DNA from: Alkalimonas sp.
Lineage (GTDB): Bacteria; Pseudomonadota; Gammaproteobacteria; Enterobacterales; Alteromonadaceae
Assembly (NCBI GenBank): GCA_022565655.1
Contig: JAIUMG010000114.1
Span: forward strand, 1-9,758
DNA: 9,758 bases
Direction of reading: 5' to 3'
The notes under the pieces: model-generated
What the model was told of the DNA's origin: nothing
Database searches by the model: none
What the model saw: only the letters and a program-made list of their open reading frames with translations
Shown here: positions 1-6,383 of the stretch, piece by piece
Layout of the letters: the number at the start of each line of letters is the position of its first letter
Numbering within the stretch: position 1 is the stretch's first letter
Translations under genes and position numbers: made by a program

Positions 1-392
1 GCAACATCGAGCGCCAGCACGATGCGATCACCGCCATACTGGCGCAACCAGCTTTGCACCAGCTCTGGTTGGCGAATGGCCAAACTGCCAATAACCACCC
101 GGCTGGCACCGGCTGCAAGCAGTTGTTGCACATCTTGCTCGGAGCGCACACCGCCACCGACCTGGATTTGCAGTGGGGCATCGGTCATTAGTGTGGTCAG
201 TAAGTTCAGCTGGCGCTGGCTGGCATCTTTGGCCCCTGATAAATCCACCACATGCAAAAGGGGCGAACCAGCTGCTGCGTATTGATCACGCAGCGCTAAG
301 GGGCTGAAGCTGTATTCGGTAGTTTGGTCGTAGGAGCCCTGATACAGCCGTACTACTTGGCCGTCGATTAAATCAATGGCAGGGATAATCAT
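1..392 (-). CDS. hisA: HisA, phosphoribosylformimino-5-aminoimidazole carboxamide ribotide isomerase (5' part only)
   Basis: HisA catalyses the Amadori-type isomerisation of ProFAR to PRFAR, the fourth step of histidine synthesis, in the cytosol. Only the first 130 codons are present; the gene runs off the left edge of the window. My reading begins MIIPAIDLIDGQVVRLYQG, the usual start of the HisA (beta-alpha)8 barrel. Asp7 and Asp129 (in LALDV) match the general acid/base aspartates of the family. A VVDLSGA stretch and the phosphate-binding QVGGGVRS turn are also present. The start codon overlaps the hisH stop as ATGA, and a GGAG lies 8 nt upstream inside hisH, so the two genes are probably translationally coupled. 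hisF and hisI would be expected next, outside the window. Confidence 0.96.
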   Translation of the reverse strand, partial: MIIPAIDLIDGQVVRLYQGSYDQTTEYSFSPLALRDQYAAAGSPLLHVVDLSGAKDASQRQLNLLTTLMTDAPLQIQVGGGVRSEQDVQQLLAAGASRVVIGSLAIRQPELVQSWLRQYGGDRIVLALDV

Positions 393-985
393 GGTTTCCA
401 CTCCATAAAATTCTGTAATAAGCGAGCGCCGACTTTGCCGGAGCGCTCAGGGTGAAACTGAGCCCCAGCGACATTGTCTTTGCCGATCACGGCAGCAAAG
501 TCAGTGCCATAGTTGCACTGCGCCAGGCTGTATTCATTGGGGGCGACGCCAAAGCTATGCACAAAATAGACGTAATCCTCTGGGCCAAATTGCTTCAGCA
601 GTGGGTGCGCCTGGATGCTGTGTAGCGTATTCCAACCCATATGCGGTAACCGCAGGCCATCGGCTTGCAGTGGAACGACTTCACCAGGGATCAGGCTCAG
701 ACAAGCGACATCACCTTCCATGCTGTGCGAGGTCAGCATTTGCATGCCAAGGCAGATGCCAAGGACGGGCTGATGCAGTTGTTGCAGGGTAGCTACCAGC
801 TCCAGCTGGCGGATATTGCGCATCGCTTGGCCGGCACTGCCCACACCGGGCACAACCACTCGGCTGGCGCTTTGAATGATAGAAGGCTCATTACTAATCA
901 ATGCTTCAAAGCCGAGGCGTTGAAAAGCACAATACACCGAACTGATGTTGGCGCAACCGGTATCGACAATCACCAGAGCGGTCAT
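389..985 (-). CDS. hisH: HisH, glutamine amidotransferase subunit of imidazole glycerol phosphate synthase
   Basis: HisH hydrolyses glutamine and channels ammonia to HisF, which makes IGP and AICAR from PRFAR. The 198-residue protein has the usual family length. It shows the class I amidotransferase triad: Cys78 in the nucleophile elbow GICLGMQ, and His178 and Glu180 in FHPERSG. The PGVGS segment (about residues 46-50) is the oxyanion-hole strand typical of HisH. Its ATG overlaps the hisB stop by one base (TAATG), preceded by AAAGGAG at 7 nt spacing. Its stop overlaps the hisA start. The partner hisF is not in view. No oddities seen. Confidence 0.97.
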   Translation of the reverse strand: MTALVIVDTGCANISSVYCAFQRLGFEALISNEPSIIQSASRVVVPGVGSAGQAMRNIRQLELVATLQQLHQPVLGICLGMQMLTSHSMEGDVACLSLIPGEVVPLQADGLRLPHMGWNTLHSIQAHPLLKQFGPEDYVYFVHSFGVAPNEYSLAQCNYGTDFAAVIGKDNVAGAQFHPERSGKVGARLLQNFMEWKP

Positions 986-2055
986 TACAGCACTCCTTTT
1001 GAACTGGGCAAGGCTTCACCGGACACCGCAATGGCCTGGCGTAGCGCCCGGCCAAAGGCTTTAAACAAGCCTTCGACCTGATGGTGGCGATTGCCTTCGG
1101 TAATGCTAAGGTGCAGTGTCATTAGCATGCTGTCGCTGATGGAGCGGAAAAAGTGCGGCACCATTTCCAGATTCAGGCCACCGACCATGCCTTCGCCCAA
1201 TTCACCGCTGAATTTAAACAAGGGCCGGCCGGATAGATCCAGTACGCATTCTGCCCGGCATTCATCCATCGGCAGCACGAAACCAAAGCGGTTGATGCCC
1301 CGCTTATTGCCAAGGGCTTGTTTCAGTGCTTGACCGAGCGCCAGTGCGGTATCTTCCACGCTGTGGTGATCATCAATATGCAGGTCGCCCTTCACCTCGA
1401 CCTGCAACGAAAAGCCGCCATGGGTAGCGATTTGTTCAAGCATATGATCGAAAAAACCAACGCCGGTATCGAAGCGGTTATCGCCTGCGCGATCCAGATC
1501 GACTGCAATACGAATATCGGTTTCGCGGGTGGTGCGTTGTACACTGGCCTGACGGCCACGGCTTAACAAACGGCGGCTGATCTCGGCCCAGCCTAGCGTA
1601 TCACGCTGGTACTGGAACGACGGCAGGCCCATATTTTCGGCAAGTTGCACATCGGTTATGCGATCGCCAATCACGTAGGAGTTGGTAAAATCAATTTTGC
1701 CTTGCTGCAGGTAATCTTTCACCAGACCCAATTTGGGTTTACGGCAGCTGCAGTTGTCGTGCTCAAAGTGTGGGCAAATCAGTACATCATCAAACTCAAT
1801 GCCTTGCGAGTTAAGCAACTGCATCATTTTTTGCTGCGGCGCATCAAAGTTGGCTTGGGGAAAGCTCTCTGTCCCAAGGCCATCTTGATTGGTCACCATC
1901 ACCAGGCGATAACCGGCTGCTTGTAATTTCAACAAGGCTGGCACCAGGCCGGGTTCGTACACCAGTTTTTCCAGGCTATCCAGTTGTTTGTCGATAGCTG
2001 GTTCTTCCACCATGGTGCCATCGCGGTCGATAAAGAGAATAGGTTGGCCACTCAT
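985..2055 (-). CDS. hisB: HisB, bifunctional histidinol-phosphatase / imidazoleglycerol-phosphate dehydratase
   Basis: This fused enzyme carries out steps 6 (IGP dehydration) and 8 (histidinol-phosphate dephosphorylation). Residues 1 to about 165 are a HAD phosphatase: nucleophile and acid Asp10 and Asp12 in DRDGT, the TNQDG motif near 55-59, GD at 130-131, and the structural zinc site Cys94, His96, Cys102 and Cys104. Residues from about 170 are the IGPD domain, with the metal-binding motifs FFDHMLEQIATHGGF (201-215), DDHHSVED (228-235) and HHQVEG (324-329). Length 356 aa is close to the E. coli enzyme (355). The fusion is a trait of gammaproteobacteria and a few other groups. The ATG overlaps the hisC stop as ATGA; an AGGA lies 9 nt upstream. 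Confidence 0.97.
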   Translation of the reverse strand: MSGQPILFIDRDGTMVEEPAIDKQLDSLEKLVYEPGLVPALLKLQAAGYRLVMVTNQDGLGTESFPQANFDAPQQKMMQLLNSQGIEFDDVLICPHFEHDNCSCRKPKLGLVKDYLQQGKIDFTNSYVIGDRITDVQLAENMGLPSFQYQRDTLGWAEISRRLLSRGRQASVQRTTRETDIRIAVDLDRAGDNRFDTGVGFFDHMLEQIATHGGFSLQVEVKGDLHIDDHHSVEDTALALGQALKQALGNKRGINRFGFVLPMDECRAECVLDLSGRPLFKFSGELGEGMVGGLNLEMVPHFFRSISDSMLMTLHLSITEGNRHHQVEGLFKAFGRALRQAIAVSGEALPSSKGVL

Positions 2056-3179
2056 GTGTTTTCTTCCTGTACTTGCATAGATTGATCGGGAGTGCTGTCG
2101 GCTGCCGTACCTGTGGTACAGCTTGAAAAATAGCGCTGCATGGCTTGTTGCACAGCCTGCATTTCTTCCGGGCTACCAATAGAGACCCGAACCACCTCGC
2201 TTAATCCGCGCTGAGCAGATTGGTTGCGAATTAAAATGCCTTCGGCCTGCAGAGCGGAGACACAAGCCGCTGCATCATCCACTTGCAGCAACACATAGTT
2301 AGCGTTGCTGGGCCAGACGGAACTTACCCCTGGCTGACCGGCAACAAACTGACTGAAGGCAGCGCGTAACTCATTAATAGTTGCAACGCTTTGTTGCATG
2401 CGGGTAATGCCTTGCTGCGACAACGCTTGCACGGCAACTTGCGCCACCGGTTCGGCAATGGGATAGGGCGCAATCATTTGTTTCAACGCCTGGATCACCT
2501 CCGGCGCGGCCAACGTAAAACCACAACGTAAGCCTGCCAGAGCAAAGGCTTTGGATAAGGTGCGTAAAATCACCAGATGCGGATACTGCGCCAACAAGTC
2601 AACGACACTGGCTTGCATGGCAAACTCAATGTAGGCTTCATCCACCACGACCAGCGCTTTGCCTTGGAAGTGTTCCAGCACCTCGATAATTTGTTGACGT
2701 GGGATCAAATCGCCGGTTGGGTTGTTTGGGCTGCAGATAAACACCAGCTTGGCACTGCACTGCATTAGTGCTTCGGTATCCAGTGTAAAGTCAGGCAGTA
2801 GCGGCACCGACACAGTCTCAACCTGATTGCTCTGGGCACTGATGGCGTACATGCCATAGGTCGGCGGGCAGATGGCAATGCGATCTTCGACTGGTTCACA
2901 GAAACTACGGATCAGTAACTCAATGCCTTCATCGGCACCACGGCTGACCAGTACCTGTTCGGGCTGAACGCCAGCATAATCGGCGTAGGCTTGCACCAGT
3001 GCTGCAGGCTGGCAAGAAGGATAGCGGTTGAAGCTGCCTTCCAGTTGATAGCTTGGAGCCAATGCATTTTCATTGGCATTGAGCCAGATGGCACCGCCAC
3101 TCATACTGCGACGGGCCGAGGCATAGGGCTCAATCGCTTGCACCGAAGCACGCGCTAATGAAGATATTTTAGTCGTCAT
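2052..3179 (-). CDS. hisC: HisC, histidinol-phosphate aminotransferase
   Basis: HisC is a PLP enzyme that transaminates imidazole acetol phosphate with glutamate to give L-histidinol phosphate. It is a class I/II fold aminotransferase: LNANEN near the N terminus, SPNNPTG at about 150-156, Asp180 and Tyr183 in VVDEAY, the Schiff-base lysine Lys210 in TLSKAF, and the substrate-carboxylate arginine Arg331 in VVRVSIG. I start at the ATG at 3179 (375 aa), not at an upstream in-frame GTG at 3203, because GGAG sits 7 nt before the ATG. It overlaps the hisD end by 11 nt. A hydrophilic tail of roughly 20 residues rich in Thr, Ser and Gln extends past the usual C terminus (E. coli HisC is 356 aa). Confidence 0.96.
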   Translation of the reverse strand: MTTKISSLARASVQAIEPYASARRSMSGGAIWLNANENALAPSYQLEGSFNRYPSCQPAALVQAYADYAGVQPEQVLVSRGADEGIELLIRSFCEPVEDRIAICPPTYGMYAISAQSNQVETVSVPLLPDFTLDTEALMQCSAKLVFICSPNNPTGDLIPRQQIIEVLEHFQGKALVVVDEAYIEFAMQASVVDLLAQYPHLVILRTLSKAFALAGLRCGFTLAAPEVIQALKQMIAPYPIAEPVAQVAVQALSQQGITRMQQSVATINELRAAFSQFVAGQPGVSSVWPSNANYVLLQVDDAAACVSALQAEGILIRNQSAQRGLSEVVRVSIGSPEEMQAVQQAMQRYFSSCTTGTAADSTPDQSMQVQEENT

Positions 3180-4521
3180 TGCCTGACTCCATTTGTGGTT
3201 CACCCAAGGGTTGTAAACTCAGCTCCTGCAGACGCAGTGACACCGCCAAAGCATGGGCATCTAATTGCTCGGCTTGCGCCAGCGTGACGATGGCTGGGCC
3301 GATGGTACGCATGCCTTGCTCAGTTAAACGCTGCACCGTGTAACGGCGGTAAAAATCGACCAGGGATAAACTGGATACGCTGCGGCTGTAACCATAGGTG
3401 GGCAATACATGGTTGGTGCCACTGGCGTAATCGCCGGCAGACTCCGGGGTCCAGGGGCCAACAAAGATACTGCCAGCGCTGTCGAATTGATCGACCAGAT
3501 CATCATCGCAGCACGTTTGCACAATTAAATGCTCTGGGGCGTACCTATTGGTCACGGCTACTGCGGTAGCAAGATCGGCTGTGAAAATAGCGCGGCTGTG
3601 GGCCAGTGCCTGCCGGGCGATAGTTGCTCGGGGCAGCGTCGTAAGTTGCTGCTCAACTTGAACCATGGTTTGTTCGATCAGTTGCATACTCGGACTCACA
3701 AGTAACACCTGTGAATCAGGACCATGTTCAGCTTGCGACAACAAATCAGCAGCGACAAAAGCAGGGTTGGCACTGTCATCGGCCAGCACCAGTACTTCAG
3801 ATGGGCCAGCAGGCATATCAATGATAGCGCCTTTGGCATCTTGGCTGACTTGCTGCTTGGCTTCGGTGACGTAACGATTGCCCGGACCAAAAATTTTGTC
3901 GACTTTAGCGATGCTCTCAGTGCCATAGGCCAGTGCGGCAATAGCCTGAGCCCCGCCAATGGTATAGATCTCATCGATATCACACAGCTCAGCGGCATAG
4001 ACAATTTCTGGTGCAATATCGCCTGCTGCAGGTTTGCCAGGTGGCGTGACCAGTACGGTGCGGTTGCAGCCTGCTAACTGGGCTGGAACGCCCAGCATCA
4101 ACACAGTGGATGGCAGAGGTGCACTGCCACCTGGGATATAAAGCCCTACCGAAGCGATAGCCCGGTTACGCAATTGGCAAAACACGCCAAGGCTGGTTTC
4201 TACCTCAATGTCTTTTGGCGTTTGGGCAGCGTGGAATTTACGAATGTTATCGTAAGCCAGCTCGATGGCGGCTTTGCGCTTTGGATCCAGCTGTGACACC
4301 AGTTGCTGACGCTGGGTTCTATCCAGCTGCAATGGGTTGGCATCCAGCCCATCGAACTGCTGGCTTAACTGAACCAGCGCGGCATCACCATCACGGCGCA
4401 CCTGGGTAATAATGTCAGCAACCTGAGTGCTGAGGCTGGCTGAATCGGCCAGCTCAGGGCGGGCCAACGCGGCTTGTTGTCCCTCGCTACTCAGTTGTTG
4501 CCAGTCAAGAATACGACTCAT
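3169..4521 (-). CDS. hisD: HisD, histidinol dehydrogenase
   Basis: HisD is a zinc- and NAD-dependent enzyme that oxidises L-histidinol in two steps, through histidinaldehyde, to L-histidine. Zinc ligands and catalytic residues are all found at a constant +4 offset from E. coli: Gln263, His266 (LSQAEHG), Glu330 and His331 (APEHL), Asp364 (SAGDYASG) and His423 (DAHA). The NAD-side motifs GLYIPGG (126-132) and FGPGNRYV (211-218) are intact. At 450 aa it is somewhat longer than E. coli HisD (434), mainly through about 12 extra C-terminal residues, a stretch that also carries the hisC ribosome binding site. It begins 3 nt after the hisG stop, with GGAG 6 nt upstream. Confidence 0.98.
   Translation of the reverse strand: MSRILDWQQLSSEGQQAALARPELADSASLSTQVADIITQVRRDGDAALVQLSQQFDGLDANPLQLDRTQRQQLVSQLDPKRKAAIELAYDNIRKFHAAQTPKDIEVETSLGVFCQLRNRAIASVGLYIPGGSAPLPSTVLMLGVPAQLAGCNRTVLVTPPGKPAAGDIAPEIVYAAELCDIDEIYTIGGAQAIAALAYGTESIAKVDKIFGPGNRYVTEAKQQVSQDAKGAIIDMPAGPSEVLVLADDSANPAFVAADLLSQAEHGPDSQVLLVSPSMQLIEQTMVQVEQQLTTLPRATIARQALAHSRAIFTADLATAVAVTNRYAPEHLIVQTCCDDDLVDQFDSAGSIFVGPWTPESAGDYASGTNHVLPTYGYSRSVSSLSLVDFYRRYTVQRLTEQGMRTIGPAIVTLAQAEQLDAHALAVSLRLQELSLQPLGEPQMESGNDD
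3187..3190 (-). promoter_or_regulatory. Ribosome binding site that fixes the hisC start
   Basis: GGAG on the minus strand, 7 nt before the ATG at 3179, lies inside the last codons of hisD. The alternative GTG at 3203 would add eight residues (starting with N-H-K-W after the initiator) that do not look like the conserved HisC N terminus. Confidence 0.7.
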
Positions 4522-4524
4522 GAC

Positions 4525-5433
4525 TTACTCCATCATCTTCTCTATGGGCAGTACCAGGATCGAACTGGCGCCAAGTGCCTTTAATTGCTCCATGGTTTCC
4601 CAAAACAGCGTTTCGCTGCTGACTACATGCACGGCCATCTGGTCATCATTACCGGCCAGTGGCAACAAGGTTGGGTTTTCAGCGCCTGGTAACAGCGCAA
4701 TCACTTCATCCAGTTTGGCTTTGGGGGCGTGCAGCATAATGTATTTGCTTTCATTGGCCTGCATCACGGCAGAAATACGTGGCATCAGGGTGTTGATGAT
4801 GTTCAGTTGCGCCGCGTCGCTGATGTCTTTGCGCTGAATCAACACAGCTTTGCTGCGGTAAATCACTTCGACTTCTTTTAAACCATTGGCTTCCAGCGTG
4901 GCGCCGGTTGACACCAAATCACAAATGGCATCGGCCAGACCGGCCCGTGGAGCAACTTCCACCGAGCCTTTTAAGTTGACGATCCGTGCTTGCACGCCTT
5001 GCTGTTTTAAATAGCGATTCAGCAAGCGCGGATAAGTGGTGGCAATGGTTTTACCGGCCAGGCTGGTAGGCCCCTGGTAATCGGCTTCTTGTTGCACCGC
5101 AATGGATAAACGACAACCGCCAAAGCTCAGACGACTAAGGATGTTATAATCGCATGGCTCGTTATCCAGCTGGCGCTGCAACGACTCTTCTTCCAGCACA
5201 TTTTCACCGACGATACCAAGATCACAGACACCATCCATCACCAAGCCTGGGATATCATCGTCACGTACCCGCAGAATATCGATGTCCATGTTTTCCACAT
5301 GAGCGATCAAGCGTTGTTCACGTAAATTAATTTTTAAACCACAACTGGTCAGCAAGGCTTGTGACTCTTGCGACAAGCGACCAGACTTTTGCATGGCAAT
5401 ACGCAAGCGAGAAGAATGTTGATTGAATGTCAT
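4525..5433 (-). CDS. hisG: HisG, ATP phosphoribosyltransferase (long form)
   Basis: HisG condenses ATP and PRPP to phosphoribosyl-ATP, the committed and feedback-inhibited first step of histidine synthesis. At 302 aa it is the long form, close to E. coli (299 aa). It has two periplasmic-binding-like catalytic lobes (to about residue 225) and a C-terminal ACT-like domain (about 226-299) that binds inhibitory histidine, so no HisZ partner is needed. The PRPP-loop signature DLVSTGATLEANGL is at 172-185, preceded by GSVEVAPRAGLADAI. The ATG at 5433 has GGAG 6 nt upstream. The attenuator terminator ends 22 nt before this start, so transcription into hisG depends on leader read-through unless an internal promoter exists. 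Confidence 0.98.
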   Translation of the reverse strand: MTFNQHSSRLRIAMQKSGRLSQESQALLTSCGLKINLREQRLIAHVENMDIDILRVRDDDIPGLVMDGVCDLGIVGENVLEEESLQRQLDNEPCDYNILSRLSFGGCRLSIAVQQEADYQGPTSLAGKTIATTYPRLLNRYLKQQGVQARIVNLKGSVEVAPRAGLADAICDLVSTGATLEANGLKEVEVIYRSKAVLIQRKDISDAAQLNIINTLMPRISAVMQANESKYIMLHAPKAKLDEVIALLPGAENPTLLPLAGNDDQMAVHVVSSETLFWETMEQLKALGASSILVLPIEKMME

Positions 5434-5455
5434 ACTGTGCTCCGAAATAAATAAG

Positions 5456-5483
5456 AAAAACCCCGGGTTCTCCCGGGGTTTTT
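5456..5483 (-). terminator. his attenuator intrinsic terminator (E:F stem)
   Basis: On the minus strand AAAAACCCCGGG, a 4-nt AGAA loop and CCCGGGGTTTTT form a perfect 12-bp stem whose 3' arm ends in a T run. It stands between hisL and hisG, where an attenuator should be. The sequence is symmetrical enough to work as a terminator on the plus strand too, though no plus-strand gene reads into it here. Confidence 0.93.
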
Positions 5484-5541
5484 ACATAACCTGCCACCGG
5501 AGGAACCAACTATCAGCCCTCCGACAAAGCCGGACGGCTTA
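5456..5541 (-). promoter_or_regulatory. his leader attenuator: alternative helices
   Basis: Five segments can be assigned by hand in transcript order. B is 5532-5539, C is 5515-5523, D is 5497-5507, E is 5466-5476, and E with F forms the terminator. B pairs with C at 7 of 8 positions. C pairs with D as CGGAGG/CCTCCG (5518-5523 with 5498-5503). D pairs with E over 11 nt with nine Watson-Crick pairs, one G:U and one mismatch, giving the antiterminator. B can also close a small AAGCC/GGCTT hairpin (5527-5540) overlapping the hisL stop. A ribosome stalled at the first His codon would leave B free (B:C then D:E, read-through). One that reaches the stop would cover B (C:D then E:F, termination). 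The pairings are seen in the sequence; their dynamics are inferred from the enteric his paradigm. Confidence 0.85.
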
Positions 5542-5577
5542 GTGATGATGGTGGTGGTAAAAGCGTTGAGTATTCAT
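5539..5577 (-). CDS. hisL: HisL, his operon leader peptide
   Basis: The 12-codon peptide reads MNTQRFYHHHHHH without the last His: M-N-T-Q-R-F-Y followed by five consecutive His codons (two CAC, two CAT, one CAC) and TAA. It senses the level of charged tRNA-His by ribosome stalling; the peptide itself is not expected to have a function. E. coli HisL has seven consecutive His codons, so this run is shorter. An in-frame TAA lies a few codons upstream, so the ATG is the only good start; the ribosome binding site is a modest GAGAG 4 nt before it. The stop codon lies 55 nt before the terminator hairpin. Confidence 0.95.
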   Translation of the reverse strand: MNTQRFYHHHHH

Positions 5578-5605
5578 TTTACTCTCAGGTTATGCTTGAT
5601 ATGTT

Positions 5606-5611
5606 GTTATA
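5606..5611 (-). promoter_or_regulatory. Possible -10 element of the his operon promoter
   Basis: The minus strand carries TATAAC about 30 nt before the hisL ATG, which would give a leader of plausible length. No good -35 hexamer sits at 16-18 nt spacing, though the upstream DNA is A/T rich. A second -10-like CATAAC lies at 5587-5592. A his promoter must exist near here, but I cannot fix its position. Confidence 0.25.
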
Positions 5612-5732
5612 CAAGTTACCGTTATTTTTTTATCGGTGCAAGACTCTGTATGTGAAGTTTTTATGATGGATAAATCGACAGATTTTATTTATTCTAATTA
5701 GTATCAATTACTTGTGGTTATTGGTGCTATTT

Positions 5733-5785
5733 TGAGCAAACTGGTAAAGCAATGCAAGCTTTACTGAAATTGAAATCTTTGCTCA
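5733..5785. repeat. Nested inverted repeats in the his upstream region
   Basis: An outer 8-bp perfect inverted repeat, TGAGCAAA (5733-5740) and TTTGCTCA (5778-5785), encloses an inner 7-bp one, GTAAAGC (5744-5750) and GCTTTAC (5758-5764), with a 7-nt loop. There is no following T run on either strand, so a terminator is unlikely. It could be operator DNA, a structured RNA or chance in AT-rich sequence. Confidence 0.5.
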
Positions 5786-5807
5786 TTGTTTGAGCATGTT
5801 GTATAGT
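5779..5807 (+). promoter_or_regulatory. Possible sigma-70 promoter with overlapping inverted repeat
   Basis: TTGCTC (5779-5784), a 17-nt spacer and TATAGT (5802-5807) form a weak rightward promoter match: the -10 has five of six consensus bases and the -35 three of six. A perfect TGCTCA/TGAGCA inverted repeat with a 5-nt gap (5780-5796) covers the -35 and spacer, as an operator would. If used, it would give a leader of about 190 nt for the gene at 6008. Confidence 0.3.
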
Positions 5808-5873
5808 CATTTACAGCCTCTGTTGTTGCTGTTATCTCGCTTTAGCTCGCCATATAAGGAACCAGATTGTTTA

Positions 5874-5885
5874 TTTGACGTCAAA
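5874..5885. repeat. Perfect 12-base palindrome TTTGACGTCAAA
   Basis: TTTGACGTCAAA is fully self-complementary, with no loop, so it suits a dimeric DNA-binding protein better than an RNA hairpin. It lies 122 nt before the start of the 83-aa gene, in intergenic DNA. The core GACGTC is shared with the MetJ met box, but no tandem second box is present. I cannot name a regulator. Confidence 0.45.
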
Positions 5886-6007
5886 AGTGATGATGTTGTG
5901 TTATTGGATATCGTTACATTGTTTGCGATTATGCTTAAGTTTTAATCAGGCAGGCCGATAACAGGATACCTTTATTTGCACTTGATTAGGTAAAACGGAG
6001 AAGCCAG

Positions 6008-6259
6008 ATGGATGTCATTATTCCATTTTTACAGCGTACGCCAGGAACTCCTGTTGAACAGGAGCCTCGGGTCGTTACTCCTGTATTCAAGGAAGCCCGT
6101 TTAACTCCGTTAAAAAAAGAAAAAGAGCAAAAAGAGCCACTCCAACGGCGTCAATCTAAACATCGCAGAAGAAAAGATGATCTGCCAGCCGGACCGGACA
6201 CCACTCCCGAAGACGAACAAACCGTCGATGCTGAAGGCCATGTCGATATTTATATCTGA
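6008..6259 (+). CDS. Small charged protein of unknown function (83 aa)
   Basis: I do not recognise a family. The ATG has a GGAG 7 nt upstream, which supports real translation. The sequence has three parts: an N-terminal stretch with a short hydrophobic start (MDVIIPFLQR) and several prolines (1-30), a strongly basic Lys/Arg/Gln-rich middle (about 33-58, including RRQSKHRRRK), and an acidic tail (60-83) ending DIYI. There is no signal peptide, membrane segment or cysteine, and it is probably largely disordered. A basic centre could contact nucleic acid, but that is only a guess. It lies 124 nt before yoaA on the same strand, with a weak terminator-like hairpin between them, so co-transcription is uncertain. 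Confidence 0.7.
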   Translation: MDVIIPFLQRTPGTPVEQEPRVVTPVFKEARLTPLKKEKEQKEPLQRRQSKHRRRKDDLPAGPDTTPEDEQTVDAEGHVDIYI

Positions 6260-6333
6260 CTGTGAATAAACTGGAAAGCGCACTAGCTATCGCAGTTTTA
6301 AGCGTATTTCTGCTACCATAGCGGCTTGTCCAA

Positions 6334-6370
6334 GGCTGCTCACTTCGTGTTCGCCAGCCCTGTCTTTTTT
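6334..6370 (+). terminator. Weak terminator-like hairpin before yoaA
   Basis: GGCTG (6334-6338) and CAGCC (6355-6359) can pair around a smaller CAC-TTC-GTG hairpin, with a run of six T at 6365-6370 after a 5-nt gap. The stem is short and the T run is offset, so it is at most a weak terminator for the 83-aa gene. The yoaA ribosome binding site follows at once. Confidence 0.3.
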
Positions 6371-6373
6371 CTG

Positions 6374-6378
6374 TAAGG
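6374..6378 (+). promoter_or_regulatory. Ribosome binding site that fixes the yoaA start
   Basis: TAAGG lies 5 nt before the ATG at 6384. An in-frame GTG at 6378 overlaps this element and has no Shine-Dalgarno of its own, so the ATG is the better start. Confidence 0.65.
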
Positions 6379-6383
6379 TGTGC

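Larger units (their letters stand above)
5578..6007. other. Divergent intergenic region between hisL and the 83-aa gene
   Basis: These 430 bases are visibly richer in A and T than the flanking genes. The left part must hold the his promoter (leftward), the right part the promoter for the gene at 6008 (rightward); the best right-end match is TTGTTT (5919-5924), 16 nt, TTTAAT (5941-5946). Inverted repeats at 5733-5796 and a palindrome at 5874-5885 are listed separately. A 49-codon ATG frame at 5796-5945 is open but has no ribosome binding site at a normal distance. I see no RNA gene. Confidence 0.6.

Noticed and set aside
665..1081. 138-codon plus-strand open frame opposite hisH and hisB
   Set aside because: Antisense shadow of two genes with clear catalytic motifs; no ribosome binding site and no recognisable family.
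5327..5509. Minus-strand open frame of 60 codons across the attenuator and start of hisG
   Set aside because: It runs through the terminator hairpin and hisG in another frame and is a shadow of the leader and hisG.
5874..5885. MetJ binding site because of the GACGTC core
   Set aside because: MetJ needs at least two adjacent 8-bp met boxes; only one core is present and no methionine gene is nearby.
5796..5945. 49-codon ATG frame in the intergenic region (begins M-L-Y-S-H-L-Q-P)
   Set aside because: No Shine-Dalgarno at normal spacing (GAG lies only 1 nt before the ATG), it overlaps promoter-like and palindromic DNA, and it shows no recognisable protein character. A chance open frame is more likely.
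6112..6118. Run of seven A in the 83-aa gene as a programmed frameshift site
   Set aside because: The -1 frame meets a TAA within about 50 nt and yields nothing recognisable. Lys-rich codons explain the run.
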